Positions 8,363 to 17,933 of a DNA stretch of 64,000 bases are shown here, one piece after another (the first letter of the stretch is position 1; every line of letters starts with the position of its first letter). This stretch comes from Opimibacter sp041746735. Lineage in GTDB: Bacteria; Bacteroidota; Bacteroidia; Chitinophagales; Saprospiraceae. The stretch spans positions 1 to 64,000 of the forward strand of contig JBGTGP010000020.1 of assembly GCA_041746735.1 (NCBI GenBank), read 5' to 3'. The notes beneath the pieces are model-generated. The model was not told the origin of the DNA and made no database searches. It saw only the letters and a program-made list of their open reading frames with translations. The position numbers were made by a program, and so were the translations under genes.

Positions 8363-11300
8363 ATGAAAAGACTTTCATTACTCATTGTAATGGTGTTTTG
8401 CGCTGTGGCTTCCTCCCTGGCGCAGAGGACCATCACCGGTACAGTTTCAGGTCCTGATGGATCGCCTCTCATTGGGGTTAGTGTATTGGTCAAGGGTACC
8501 AGTGTGGGTACCGTAACCGACTTCGACGGTCGCTTTTCTTTAAGTGTTCCGGAGGGACAAAACTCGATCATGTTTAGTTACACCGGTTACGAATCGCAGG
8601 AAGTGGCGATTGGTGCTTCCAACGTCCTCAATGTCAGTCTGGCAGAAGGGGTTGAACTGGGAGAAGTGGTGGTAACAGGTTTGGGTATCAAGAAGGAGAA
8701 AAAAGCGTTGGGGTATGCGGTTACGACTGTGGGGGCCGCCGACCTTGAACTTCGTCCTGAAGCGGATGTCGCACGTGTGCTTCGGGGCAAGGTGCCGGGG
8801 GTAGATATTGCGGCGACAAGCGGACTTGCCGGATCCGGCACGAACGTGATCATTAGGGGGTATTCCTCCATTTCCGGTACCAACCAGCCTTTGTTTGTGG
8901 TGGATGGTGTTCCCTTTGGTAGTGAAACAGATCAGGATCGTTCAGCCAACGCCGGTAATGCAGCGGCCTCCAGTCGATTTCTGGATCTGGATCCGAAAAA
9001 CATTGCGGAGATCAGTGTGCTGAAAGGATTGAGTGCCACTGTACTCTACGGTGAAGCCGGCAGGAATGGGGTTATCCTGATCACAACTAAAACAGGAAGC
9101 GCTGTCGATGTCAACAAGAAATTCAATATTTCTGTGGAGCAGGGCCTGTTTGCCAACCAGATTGCCAGTTTACCTGATGATCAGGACCTCTATGGCAACG
9201 GATTTGACAATTTTGCATCAGCGGCGTTTTCCAATTGGGGAGCACCTTTCGATTCTCCAGGTCAATTTGGCATTGCGGCGGATGGTACAATTGCGCACCC
9301 GTATGACCGCGCAGCACTCAGAACGGTATATCCGGAGTACATCGGTGCCAGATATCAATACCGGGCATATGACAACCTTCAAAATTTCTTCGAGACCGGT
9401 TTGATCAACACGACTTCTGTATCACTGTCCAACCGGCTGTCAGATGGCACCTCTATTAGCGCTAGTTATGCCCATCGGGATGAGGGTGGTTTTATACCTC
9501 TCAGTAACCTGAAGCGCAATAACTTCAGCCTTGGTTTGCAGACTAAATTGGCCAATAATGTGCGCCTCAGTGGAACATTTAACTATGTTGACATGGATCG
9601 CGTGGCACCTCCAGCCGGTATCAGTACCAGCTCAAATCCGGACGGCGGGTCTGCTTCCTTATTTTCGAATGTATTTTATGTACCCCGAAGTATTTCCATT
9701 CAGGATCTGGCGTATGAAACACCGGATCATCAGTCCATTTTCTATAGAGGCGGAAATGATATCCAGCATCCGATATGGACTTTAAATAATACTCGGGATG
9801 CAGAATCAGTCAATCGTTTCTTTGGAACACTTGGAGTGGGGTATGACCTGAATGACTGGATGTCACTCAACTACCGTGTTGGTATCGATCATTACAACCA
9901 GCAATACCGCTATGAAATCAACCGTGGTGGCCCGCAGATTCCGGACGGTCTCCTGCAGACCTCAGACCGCAAAAATTTCATCCAGGACCATAACATTAAC
10001 CTTTCGCTTCGCCGAAATCTGTCTGACGCTATCGACCTCGATGGTCTTGTGGGATACAACTTCAGGGGTGACAACCGGGATGAAACCTTTACCAATAGTT
10101 CAAACCAGTTTGTATATGGCCTGATGGAACATAGCAATTTTATCACCCATCAAAACAGATCTGCATTGGTGCGTGAAAGATTGGCAGGGGCTTATGCATC
10201 GTTGACTTTCGGTTTTAAAGATTTTCTCTATCTGAACCTGCAGGGTCGCAATGACTGGACTTCTACACTTGAGAAAGATAACAGGTCTGTCTTTTATCCC
10301 AGTGCCAGCCTGTCTTTCGTGCCTACAGATGCTTTTGCAGGATTGGCCAGCGCAAACCTCAATTACCTCAAGTTTAGGGTAGGCTATGGTACATCTGCCG
10401 GATATCCGGTTCCGTATCGCACCAGAAACGTTTTGGCTACAGTTGCCAAAGAGTTTGTAGATGCGAACAATACGAATATCAATACCAACTCCATTTCTGA
10501 TGTTTTTGGTAATCCAAATTTGACCCCTGAGCTTCACAAAGAACTTGAGTTTGGTGTGGAAGGACGGTTCTTCAATAACCGCATCGGATTGGATCTTTCC
10601 TTATATGATAAGAACTCCACCGATCTGATCATTGATGTCGATCTGGATCCTTCTACAGGGGGTACGCAGACGACGGTTAACGCTGCAGCGATCAGCAACC
10701 GGGGTATTGAGTTGGGTTTGACTGTTACACCGATCCGTACTTCAAGTGTGGTGCTGAATCTTTTTGGCAACTTCACCAAGAATAGGAACACAGTCGATGA
10801 GATCATACAGGGTATTGACAAAATTGACCTTCTCGGATTATATACCACATTGGGAAGTTTCATCGTCAAGGACCAACCGTACGGTGTCATCCAGGGACAG
10901 AAGATTCAGCGATATGCAAATACGGACCAATGGTTAGTTTCGTCTGCCGGGACGTATGTCGTCAACAATACACTTCAGAATCTGGGTGATCCAAATCCGA
11001 ATTATATCCTCAACGGCGGATTCGGCCTAGGCTGGAAAGGATTTGAGCTTTCCGCACTCCTCACCTATAGCGATGGTGGCTCCATGTATGCGACCACTCC
11101 TTCAACATTGATGGGCCGGGGTATCCTTCAGGAAACGGATTTCGATCGGTTTGTCACCGTAATTGCACCAGGTGTTCAAGCGGATGGTACACCAAACAAC
11201 GTTCAAGTTCACCCGACAATACATTACTGGGAAAACGGTGGTGTATTCATTGATGAAATGCGGGTGTATGATGCCAGTTTTGTAAAGCTGAGAGAAGTGG

Positions 11301-11527
11301 CATTGACGTATGCACTTCCGGAAAAACTGTTGTCTAACTCACCATTTGGTTCCGTAAGTCTGACCTTGTCCGGACAGAACATGTGGTTCAGAGGTCTTGG
11401 CTTTCCTAAGGGCGCCAACTTCGACCCTGAATTATCAGGCACAGGTGTAGGAAATGCACGCGGATTCGAATTAATGAATGTTCCGACGTCAAAGCAATTT
11501 GGCGGAACACTGAGATTTACTTTCTAA
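8363..11527 (+). CDS. SusC/RagA family TonB-linked outer membrane receptor
   Basis: A 1054-residue TonB-dependent transporter expected to import an oligomeric nutrient across the outer membrane together with the SusD-like lipoprotein that follows. It begins with a signal peptide (cleavage near SLAQ, residue 21). Next comes a carboxypeptidase-D-like beta-sandwich (about 23-100, with PLIGVSVLVKGTSVGTVTDFDG), a TonB plug (about 110-215, with FVVDGVPFG and GVILITTKTG), and a long beta-barrel ending in the aromatic terminus LRFTF. The SusD gene begins 17 bp downstream. No glycoside hydrolase or sensor gene is adjacent, so the substrate cannot be named. Confidence 0.95.
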   Translation: MKRLSLLIVMVFCAVASSLAQRTITGTVSGPDGSPLIGVSVLVKGTSVGTVTDFDGRFSLSVPEGQNSIMFSYTGYESQEVAIGASNVLNVSLAEGVELGEVVVTGLGIKKEKKALGYAVTTVGAADLELRPEADVARVLRGKVPGVDIAATSGLAGSGTNVIIRGYSSISGTNQPLFVVDGVPFGSETDQDRSANAGNAAASSRFLDLDPKNIAEISVLKGLSATVLYGEAGRNGVILITTKTGSAVDVNKKFNISVEQGLFANQIASLPDDQDLYGNGFDNFASAAFSNWGAPFDSPGQFGIAADGTIAHPYDRAALRTVYPEYIGARYQYRAYDNLQNFFETGLINTTSVSLSNRLSDGTSISASYAHRDEGGFIPLSNLKRNNFSLGLQTKLANNVRLSGTFNYVDMDRVAPPAGISTSSNPDGGSASLFSNVFYVPRSISIQDLAYETPDHQSIFYRGGNDIQHPIWTLNNTRDAESVNRFFGTLGVGYDLNDWMSLNYRVGIDHYNQQYRYEINRGGPQIPDGLLQTSDRKNFIQDHNINLSLRRNLSDAIDLDGLVGYNFRGDNRDETFTNSSNQFVYGLMEHSNFITHQNRSALVRERLAGAYASLTFGFKDFLYLNLQGRNDWTSTLEKDNRSVFYPSASLSFVPTDAFAGLASANLNYLKFRVGYGTSAGYPVPYRTRNVLATVAKEFVDANNTNINTNSISDVFGNPNLTPELHKELEFGVEGRFFNNRIGLDLSLYDKNSTDLIIDVDLDPSTGGTQTTVNAAAISNRGIELGLTVTPIRTSSVVLNLFGNFTKNRNTVDEIIQGIDKIDLLGLYTTLGSFIVKDQPYGVIQGQKIQRYANTDQWLVSSAGTYVVNNTLQNLGDPNPNYILNGGFGLGWKGFELSALLTYSDGGSMYATTPSTLMGRGILQETDFDRFVTVIAPGVQADGTPNNVQVHPTIHYWENGGVFIDEMRVYDASFVKLREVALTYALPEKLLSNSPFGSVSLTLSGQNMWFRGLGFPKGANFDPELSGTGVGNARGFELMNVPTSKQFGGTLRFTF

Positions 11528-11544
11528 CCCAATAATGGTTTAAT

Positions 11545-13242
11545 ATGAAAAAGATGAAATTTATATATAGGGTTGGGGTAGTGTTGACATTTGTGGGCTT
11601 TTTATCAGCTTGCGACCTCGACCTGCAGGACAACCCTAATGCAGTCACACCGGACAATGCCAGTGTAGCGCTTTTGATGAATAATGCGTTTATCGAACTC
11701 CAGGAGTTCATGGTGGGCCGTTCTACCTTCTACAATGGTGTCAATGATGTCACAGGACCGTATGTAAGAATGCTGGCAATGCAAGGCAGTAAAGTGTATG
11801 CCCAGGCTGAAGGACCGGAATCGTTCGACTTTGTATGGGCCCAGGCTTATGCAACCTTGTTACCTGACCTGAATCTGGTGATCGATAGGGCCACAGGTGA
11901 TGGTATCACCACCTATAGTGGAGTAGCCAAGGTGATGAAAGCCTTTGTCATGTTTACGCTGGTCGATATGTTTGGCGATGTTCCGTATAGTGATGCTTTG
12001 CAGGGTACGGATAAATTATCACCGGTGTTGGATGATGATGAAGCCGTCTACACTGAAGCCCTTTCAATTCTGAATAGTGCGATTGCTGATCTGTCAGATC
12101 CAAAAGGTGCTAATATCACCAATGACTTGTATTATGCTGGAAATGTAGGCAAGTGGCTGAAACTGGCCAATACACTCAAGCTCAGATATTACCTGACAAC
12201 CCGTCACGTCAATCCAAATGCGTTGACCGAGTTTAATAATCTGATGAATGATCCATCAGCGATTATCCTGAATCGGGCAGATGATTTCCAGTTTAATTAC
12301 GGAACAAATCGTGAAGCACCTGATTCCCGCCATCCGTTCTATACAGATGCTTATGAGGCAGGAGGTCCTGGTCAGTATATGTCAAATTACCGGATGTGGA
12401 CCATGTTTGGAGAGAAGCAAACTGAAGATCCCCGGATTCGGTATTACTACTACCGCCAGGATTGTGATGAGACAGATGAGAACTTTTTTACTCTTCAGTG
12501 CCAGGCCCAGCCGTATCCATTCCATTGGCCTGCAGGCTGGCCTTATTGTACGGCCTCTTCAGACTGGGGAGATCCCAATCAGCAGTATGGCGGATACTGG
12601 GGTCGTGATCATGGGGATGATAGTGGTATACCTCCGGATGATCTCAAACGGACAGCATGGGGTGTATATCCCGGTGGAGGCAAATTTGATGGAGATGATT
12701 GCCGCGACGTTTCAAGAGGAGGTACAGATGGTCTTCGAGGAAGAGGGATTCTTCCTATTTTGCTTACGACCAATGTTCATTTCATGAATGCTGAAGCCAA
12801 ACTGGCCGGCGGTGATGTGGGGGCAGCCAGAACCGCACTCCAGGAAGGAGTTTTGGAATCCATCGGTAAAGTCATGGCCTTCGGTGCCAGTGACGCAGGG
12901 AGTTCTGATCTTATTCCACCACAAGGACAGATTGACAACTACCTCAACGAAGTATTAGCATTGTATGATGCAGCTGCAAGCAATGATGCCAAAATGAATG
13001 TCGTCATGAAAGAAGCCTGGCTGGCTATGCAGGGACAAGGGCTGGAAGCCTATAATGCCTACAGAAGAACCTGTAAACCTGAAGGTATGCAGTTGTCCCT
13101 GGAGGCCAATCCCGGCAACTTTCCCAGGTCACTTTGGTATCCGGCAAGTTTTGTCAACCGGAATGAAAACGTATCACAGAAGCCTAATCTCGATGCGAAG
13201 GTCTTTTGGGACGCCAATCCTGCCGGTTGTACCCTGCAGTAA
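11545..13242 (+). CDS. SusD/RagB family nutrient-binding outer membrane lipoprotein
   Basis: A 565-residue partner of the preceding SusC-like transporter that caps it at the cell surface and binds substrate. The N-terminus has a lipoprotein signal with LSAC (Cys at about residue 23), followed by acidic residues typical of surface lipoproteins in this phylum. The helical TPR-like fold is suggested by the long alpha-rich first half. Residues about 300-400 contain an unusual Cys/Trp/Gly-rich stretch (several Cys, PFHWPAGWPYC, GYWGRDHGDD, GIPPDDLKRTAWG), a feature of the SusD-like subgroup often annotated as nutrient-binding lipoprotein. Confidence 0.93.
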   Translation: MKKMKFIYRVGVVLTFVGFLSACDLDLQDNPNAVTPDNASVALLMNNAFIELQEFMVGRSTFYNGVNDVTGPYVRMLAMQGSKVYAQAEGPESFDFVWAQAYATLLPDLNLVIDRATGDGITTYSGVAKVMKAFVMFTLVDMFGDVPYSDALQGTDKLSPVLDDDEAVYTEALSILNSAIADLSDPKGANITNDLYYAGNVGKWLKLANTLKLRYYLTTRHVNPNALTEFNNLMNDPSAIILNRADDFQFNYGTNREAPDSRHPFYTDAYEAGGPGQYMSNYRMWTMFGEKQTEDPRIRYYYYRQDCDETDENFFTLQCQAQPYPFHWPAGWPYCTASSDWGDPNQQYGGYWGRDHGDDSGIPPDDLKRTAWGVYPGGGKFDGDDCRDVSRGGTDGLRGRGILPILLTTNVHFMNAEAKLAGGDVGAARTALQEGVLESIGKVMAFGASDAGSSDLIPPQGQIDNYLNEVLALYDAAASNDAKMNVVMKEAWLAMQGQGLEAYNAYRRTCKPEGMQLSLEANPGNFPRSLWYPASFVNRNENVSQKPNLDAKVFWDANPAGCTLQ

Positions 13243-13271
13243 CATTTAATGATTCACAAAAACTAAAAGCA

Positions 13272-14240
13272 ATGAAGAAATTACGCTATAAAATCTGCTT
13301 CCTTTTTGGATTGGCACTCTTCTTTTCCGCCTGTGAAAAAGACAGAGTCTTTCCAGAGTTTGCAGATATAGAACATGGTGCTTACCCCAGGTTACTGGGT
13401 TCCATCACAGGACCGAATGCACCTTCCTTTAACTACAATGATCCGGAAAATGCCTCTATCACGTTCATGGTCGAATTTTACGACGATCAAAACGGAGCTA
13501 CAGTAGACTCCTATTGCTGGACCGCCAATCATGCACCATCCGGAAGTTCGGGTGATTTGGGTTGTGTAACCCGCAGCCAGTTTGGAGTCAATCCTGCCAA
13601 TGGCCGCCCCACAGCAACATTCACGTTTACCCTCCAACAGGCATTGGATGCCATGGGATTAACGATTGAAGATGTCATTGGAGGTGAAGCAATTGATTTT
13701 TATGCCACGTTGACGACCAACAGAGGTCAGGTGTTCACGAGATTTAATACCAATGCCATCACCCAAGGGCAACCCGCATTCCGGGCATTGTTCCAAATCC
13801 GGTCCAACCTGATCTGCCCATCGGAATTGGCAGGTGTGTTTGATGCCGTTACGACTGGACAAGGTGTGTGGGCAGGCTCACCATGCTCCTCCTCCTGGAC
13901 AGGACAAGTCGAATGGGTACATGAAGGGAATGGGGTGTATACTATCAAATCTGTTGTGGAAGGCAATGAACTAAATGACATATCCATGGGTAGCTACTAT
14001 GCCTGCTATGGTGTCACAGGACAATCGGGACTTCCCAACGGGACACTTAAGCTTACGGATGCCTGCGGTAAATTAGCCTTCATTGGTCTGAGCCAGTGGG
14101 GAGAAACGTATACCTTCAACAGTATTACGGTGAATGGAAATCAACTGACTGTTGATTGGGCCAATGACTATGGTGAAACCGCCGTAACAACACTCACCCG
14201 GACAGATGGAAAGAACTGGCCGGAAAATCTTCGGCTATAA
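13272..14240 (+). CDS. Lipoprotein, third gene of the SusCD operon
   Basis: A predicted 322-residue lipoprotein (FFSAC lipobox, Cys at about residue 18). I do not recognise a named family. The start is the ATG at 13272, which opens a clear signal peptide; the reading frame extends further upstream only into the SusD gene. The mature part is beta-rich, with paired cysteines, an Ig-like first half and a C-terminal region (about 195-322) containing repeated Trp/Tyr/Gly strands. Its position 29 bp after SusD and before a strong terminator suggests a SusE/SusF-like accessory surface glycan- or ligand-binding role. That role is inferred from position, not from sequence. Confidence 0.85.
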   Translation: MKKLRYKICFLFGLALFFSACEKDRVFPEFADIEHGAYPRLLGSITGPNAPSFNYNDPENASITFMVEFYDDQNGATVDSYCWTANHAPSGSSGDLGCVTRSQFGVNPANGRPTATFTFTLQQALDAMGLTIEDVIGGEAIDFYATLTTNRGQVFTRFNTNAITQGQPAFRALFQIRSNLICPSELAGVFDAVTTGQGVWAGSPCSSSWTGQVEWVHEGNGVYTIKSVVEGNELNDISMGSYYACYGVTGQSGLPNGTLKLTDACGKLAFIGLSQWGETYTFNSITVNGNQLTVDWANDYGETAVTTLTRTDGKNWPENLRL

Positions 14241-14261
14241 TTAATTGACCTTGAGTAACAT

Positions 14262-14299
14262 AAAACGTCTCCCGGCTTATACCGGGAGACGTTTTTATT
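14262..14299 (+). terminator. Strong intrinsic terminator of the SusCD operon
   Basis: A perfect 14-bp stem (AAAACGTCTCCCGG with CCGGGAGACGTTTT) surrounds the 6-nt loop CTTATA and runs into a T-rich tail. It lies 21 bp after the third operon gene and separates it from the sulfotransferase-like gene. Confidence 0.93.
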
Positions 14300-14324
14300 T
14301 TTCTAAAGTAATTGGTTTCGCGGC

Positions 14325-15989
14325 ATGAGCTTTGCACAACGACTCTTTACACTCTCTTTTCTGTCCTGGGTCACATTCATCCAGGCACAGAATACGGTGG
14401 GTGTAATTACCTATGAACCTGAAAAAAGTTATCCGGGATATAATCTGGTTTTTCCGCATGGACAGGGCACCGTTTGGTTGATTGATGCTTGCGGAGAGGT
14501 GGTCAATCGCTGGGAGGATGACCGAAACAGGGTGCCCGGAAATGCCGTGTACCTACAGGATAATGGTGATCTTCTGGTCTGTTACAACCGCCGCGGCTCC
14601 AATAATGATCCTATATGGGCGGGAGGCGGCGGGCAGTTTGTTGAACTAAAGACATGGGATAATGAACTCATATGGTCCTTTGAACTGAATGACAGCCTAT
14701 ATCGGCTTCATCATGATGTAGTACGTTTGCCCAATGGGAATGTGCTGATGATTGCCTGGGAGAATAAAACCCCTGAGGACGCGATTGAACAGGGGAGAGC
14801 GCCTGACCTGATAACAGAAGGAGCGATCTGGCCCGATTTTATACTGGAGTACGATCCGGATCGTGATTCCATCGTTTGGGAGTGGCATGCGTGGGATCAT
14901 CTGGTGCAGGAATTGGATCCTGAAAAGCAAAATTTTGGTGTTGTGGCGGAGCATCCCGAATTAATTCATATCAACCATATCTATGCCAGTGGGCAAGCGG
15001 ATTGGATGCATGCCAATGCCATTGATTACCACCCCGATCTGGACTTGATCATGTTGTCCGTGCCTCATTTTGATGAGATATGGATTATTGATCACAGTAC
15101 AACGACAGAGGAGGCCAGATCACATCAGGGAGGGCTTTGGGGGAAAGGCGGTGATCTGGTGTATAGATGGGGTAATCCCAGGGCCTATCACCGAGGGGAT
15201 AGTGCGGACCAGAAATTGTTTTTTACACACGATTGTCAATGGGTTCAAGATTTTTTGGAGGAAACCCATCCATTATATAACCGGATTGCGTTGTTCAATA
15301 ACCGTTTCGGTGTTGATTTCTCCGCGGCCAATATTCTCACCCCTGGAGTGGATACGCTCAACCGAACATTTGGTATGGTCGGAGACCGGTTTGGACCTGA
15401 AGACTATGATATCACGCTATTACATCCGGTGAGCCCGCAGAAGATGTACTCCCCGGGCCTTTCCAGTATCCAGGTGTTGCCCAATGGTAACTATTTAATA
15501 CTCAATGGGCGTACAGGCTATGCATTTGAAATCACTTCGACGCATGAGCTGGTGTGGGAGTATATAGTACCCATTCGGAATGGTGTATTCATCCCACAGG
15601 GTGAAACGGCACTCAATAATAATACATTCCGGATGAAACGGTATCCTGATTGGTATAGTGCTTTTGAAGGAAAAGATCTTACAACTAAAGGATATATGGA
15701 GTTGGACCCGGATACGATGTATTGTGATCAATTGATTTCTCAGGTTCTGGAGTCAACTCCGCGATCTCCACTTCAATATTTCCCTAATCCTGCTACCCAC
15801 AGTGTTCATATTAAATTAAGGGAATCTGGTCAGCGTATGTATTACGTGTATGATACATTTGGCCGCATTCTTCTTTCTGGCCAAATCCAGCAGGATGATG
15901 CGGAAATAGCACTTGAAACACTGGCTCCGGGACTGTACACCCTGGTCGTGGAGAGATATAATCCTGTACGACTCTCCGTGCTTCGCTAG
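14325..15989 (+). CDS. Arylsulfotransferase (ASST)-like exoprotein with T9SS sorting domain
   Basis: A 554-residue secreted protein. A signal peptide (cleaved near IQA, residue about 21) is followed by a six-bladed-propeller ASST-like domain. Three conserved histidine motifs match the PAPS-independent arylsulfotransferases: LHHDVVRLPNGNVL (His129/130), DWMHANAIDY (His229) and THDCQWV (His302, the position of the sulfated catalytic His). Residues about 480-554 form a type A T9SS C-terminal domain beginning YFPNPATH. It is therefore expected outside the outer membrane and not in the periplasm as in E. coli. Donor and acceptor are unknown. Confidence 0.85.
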   Translation: MSFAQRLFTLSFLSWVTFIQAQNTVGVITYEPEKSYPGYNLVFPHGQGTVWLIDACGEVVNRWEDDRNRVPGNAVYLQDNGDLLVCYNRRGSNNDPIWAGGGGQFVELKTWDNELIWSFELNDSLYRLHHDVVRLPNGNVLMIAWENKTPEDAIEQGRAPDLITEGAIWPDFILEYDPDRDSIVWEWHAWDHLVQELDPEKQNFGVVAEHPELIHINHIYASGQADWMHANAIDYHPDLDLIMLSVPHFDEIWIIDHSTTTEEARSHQGGLWGKGGDLVYRWGNPRAYHRGDSADQKLFFTHDCQWVQDFLEETHPLYNRIALFNNRFGVDFSAANILTPGVDTLNRTFGMVGDRFGPEDYDITLLHPVSPQKMYSPGLSSIQVLPNGNYLILNGRTGYAFEITSTHELVWEYIVPIRNGVFIPQGETALNNNTFRMKRYPDWYSAFEGKDLTTKGYMELDPDTMYCDQLISQVLESTPRSPLQYFPNPATHSVHIKLRESGQRMYYVYDTFGRILLSGQIQQDDAEIALETLAPGLYTLVVERYNPVRLSVLR

Positions 15990-16009
15990 TCTACCTGATC
16001 GCTGCAAGT

Positions 16010-17794
16010 TTATTGTTTGTAAAAGAGTCCTGAGTGTTGCAACGTGGATGATGAAATCACTAATCGATACATCCCCGGGATAAGATCCGCTACAGGAATG
16101 GATTTACCCTCCGCATACAAGCCGGACCGTATGTACCGGCCATCTATTCCGTACAGTGTATAGGTCCCGGCCATTTGGATTTTCACAAACACCTCTATTG
16201 TAGTGGGATTGGGATAAATGTCCAGGTAATTGATTGGATCCCCGGGCCGTAATGGGGGCAAAGATGTAATAATAGTGACATCCGGATCAACGTGAATGAC
16301 ATCACTGGTGGAGCTCCCTTCCCGGGCCAGAAAAGTCTGGTCCGATTGCAGGTCATACCATGTATCCACATGCCCTGTTGGCCATGTAGCCCGCAATGAA
16401 TCAAGTGTGGTATAATGCGATAGCCCTAAAATTTCCGTTCCTGAATTTTGACCTAGAAATCCGATGCCACAATGGGTATACCGCATTTGATAAAGGTCAC
16501 CTGACCAGGCCTCCAACCGAGTGCCAATCGCATCCCGATTGCTGACCACCCCTTCTAAGCGAATCTTGATAAAGTGATTTGGGATTAAGGAAGTTTGACT
16601 CAACCATAACTGACTTCGGAAACCACCTTGATTGATCACCATGATGTCGGCAATACCATCCAGATTGGCATCACCTATTGCATTGCTGAAACTGGTGCAG
16701 GTGTCACCGAGAAGTTGACCTTCCAGGTTCCGAAACGATTCATTGCCGAGGTTTTCATACAGGGTACTGTTGATCTCAGTTTCGCCGGCAATCATGCTGC
16801 TGACATAAAGGTCCAGGTCGCCATCGTTATCCGCATCCAGAAAATTGGTACCCCAACCCACACTATTAAAAAGTGTATTCGAGGTTGCTGCTCTGTCCTC
16901 AAAGGTGAATTGACCATCCTGATCTGGTCCAAGATTATGCAGCAAGACATTCCCATCCGGGATATTGGACAGATACATATCGAGCCAGCCATCATTGTTA
17001 TAATCCCCCAAAGCCGTCCCCATGGCATCCATCTGAATATTGGTCATAGTCGAAGCACTGACATCCTCAAAGGTGCCATCCCGGTTATTGCGGAGCATCG
17101 TATTGATGGTTTGGCGATCATTATTGATATAGATGTCGGGCCATTTGTCATTATCATAATCGATAGCCACAGCACAGAAAGGCTTTTTGCCCCTGTCAGC
17201 TACTCCCGCCAGTTCAGTTGCCTCCATAAACGTACCATATGGGCTCCCTAGAAAGAGCCGGTTCTCATTGAGTGTCGATTCATCTTCCGTCCGTCGTTTT
17301 ACATAATAGAGATCCAGCCAGCTGTCCCTGTTAAAGTCAGCGAAAAGGGCTCCAAACCCGCGGTGTATCTCGACAGGCATGCCGGCGGCTCCGGTAACAT
17401 CCTCGAACTCAAGACCTCCCTTGTTCCGAAACAGCATATTGTGCCCATCAAAGCAGGCCACATACAGATCCGGATCGCCGTCATTGTCATAATCAACCCA
17501 TAAAATCTGTTTCACCTCAAACGGGACTTCCACTAAGGGAGGCAGCAAGGAAAACTGCCCCCCGGTATTTACATAGAACCGAATCCCCTGCCCCGCGATA
17601 CTACCCAGAGTGAGGTCATCCCATCCATCCTGATTGAAGTCATAAAAGCTAACCCCTCCACCCGGAGCACCATTTCCATAGGTATGATCAATACCTGATG
17701 GGAGAGCCGCTTCGTTATAAAGGATTTGGGTATATCCGGCATCCGTTAAGCCTGCCAGGAGGCAGACGGAGAAGACGATAAATCTGGTTTCCAT
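16010..17794 (-). CDS. CRTAC1-like VCBS/FG-GAP repeat protein with ASPIC domain and T9SS signal
   Basis: A 594-residue secreted protein. A signal peptide (about 1-22) precedes a beta-propeller of FG-GAP/VCBS repeats rich in calcium-binding DxDxDGxxD loops (for example DYDNDGDPD, DYNNDGWLD, DADNDGDLD). An ASPIC/UnbV domain follows (about 420-495), then a T9SS type A sorting domain starting near YPNPTT (about 530). Such proteins are surface or extracellular, often adhesive, but no enzymatic role can be assigned. It is convergent with the arylsulfotransferase-like gene, only 20 bp between the stops, and has a promoter-like box directly before the ATG. Confidence 0.88.
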   Translation of the reverse strand: METRFIVFSVCLLAGLTDAGYTQILYNEAALPSGIDHTYGNGAPGGGVSFYDFNQDGWDDLTLGSIAGQGIRFYVNTGGQFSLLPPLVEVPFEVKQILWVDYDNDGDPDLYVACFDGHNMLFRNKGGLEFEDVTGAAGMPVEIHRGFGALFADFNRDSWLDLYYVKRRTEDESTLNENRLFLGSPYGTFMEATELAGVADRGKKPFCAVAIDYDNDKWPDIYINNDRQTINTMLRNNRDGTFEDVSASTMTNIQMDAMGTALGDYNNDGWLDMYLSNIPDGNVLLHNLGPDQDGQFTFEDRAATSNTLFNSVGWGTNFLDADNDGDLDLYVSSMIAGETEINSTLYENLGNESFRNLEGQLLGDTCTSFSNAIGDANLDGIADIMVINQGGFRSQLWLSQTSLIPNHFIKIRLEGVVSNRDAIGTRLEAWSGDLYQMRYTHCGIGFLGQNSGTEILGLSHYTTLDSLRATWPTGHVDTWYDLQSDQTFLAREGSSTSDVIHVDPDVTIITSLPPLRPGDPINYLDIYPNPTTIEVFVKIQMAGTYTLYGIDGRYIRSGLYAEGKSIPVADLIPGMYRLVISSSTLQHSGLFYKQ

Positions 17795-17798
17795 TTGA

Positions 17799-17806
17799 TA
17801 AAGTTA
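17799..17806 (-). promoter_or_regulatory. Candidate -7 box abutting the VCBS gene
   Basis: The minus strand reads TAACTTTA, then TCAA, then ATG. The box has one mismatch to TAnnTTTG. With only 4 nt to the start codon it predicts a leaderless transcript. Confidence 0.45.
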
Positions 17807-17933
17807 TGAAATCAAATGGCGGCCTTCTTCACCTGACAAGAGTATTTTTTCAGGAATATACTCTTCGCTCTTGACAGGAAGCTTAAAAGTTGGTATATTT
17901 CTGGATAGATAGGGAAGTAGAACACATACGCGA

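Noticed and set aside
16628..17251. 207-codon antisense frame in the VCBS gene
   Set aside because: Low-complexity Ile-rich translation produced by the reverse of the DxDxDG repeats.
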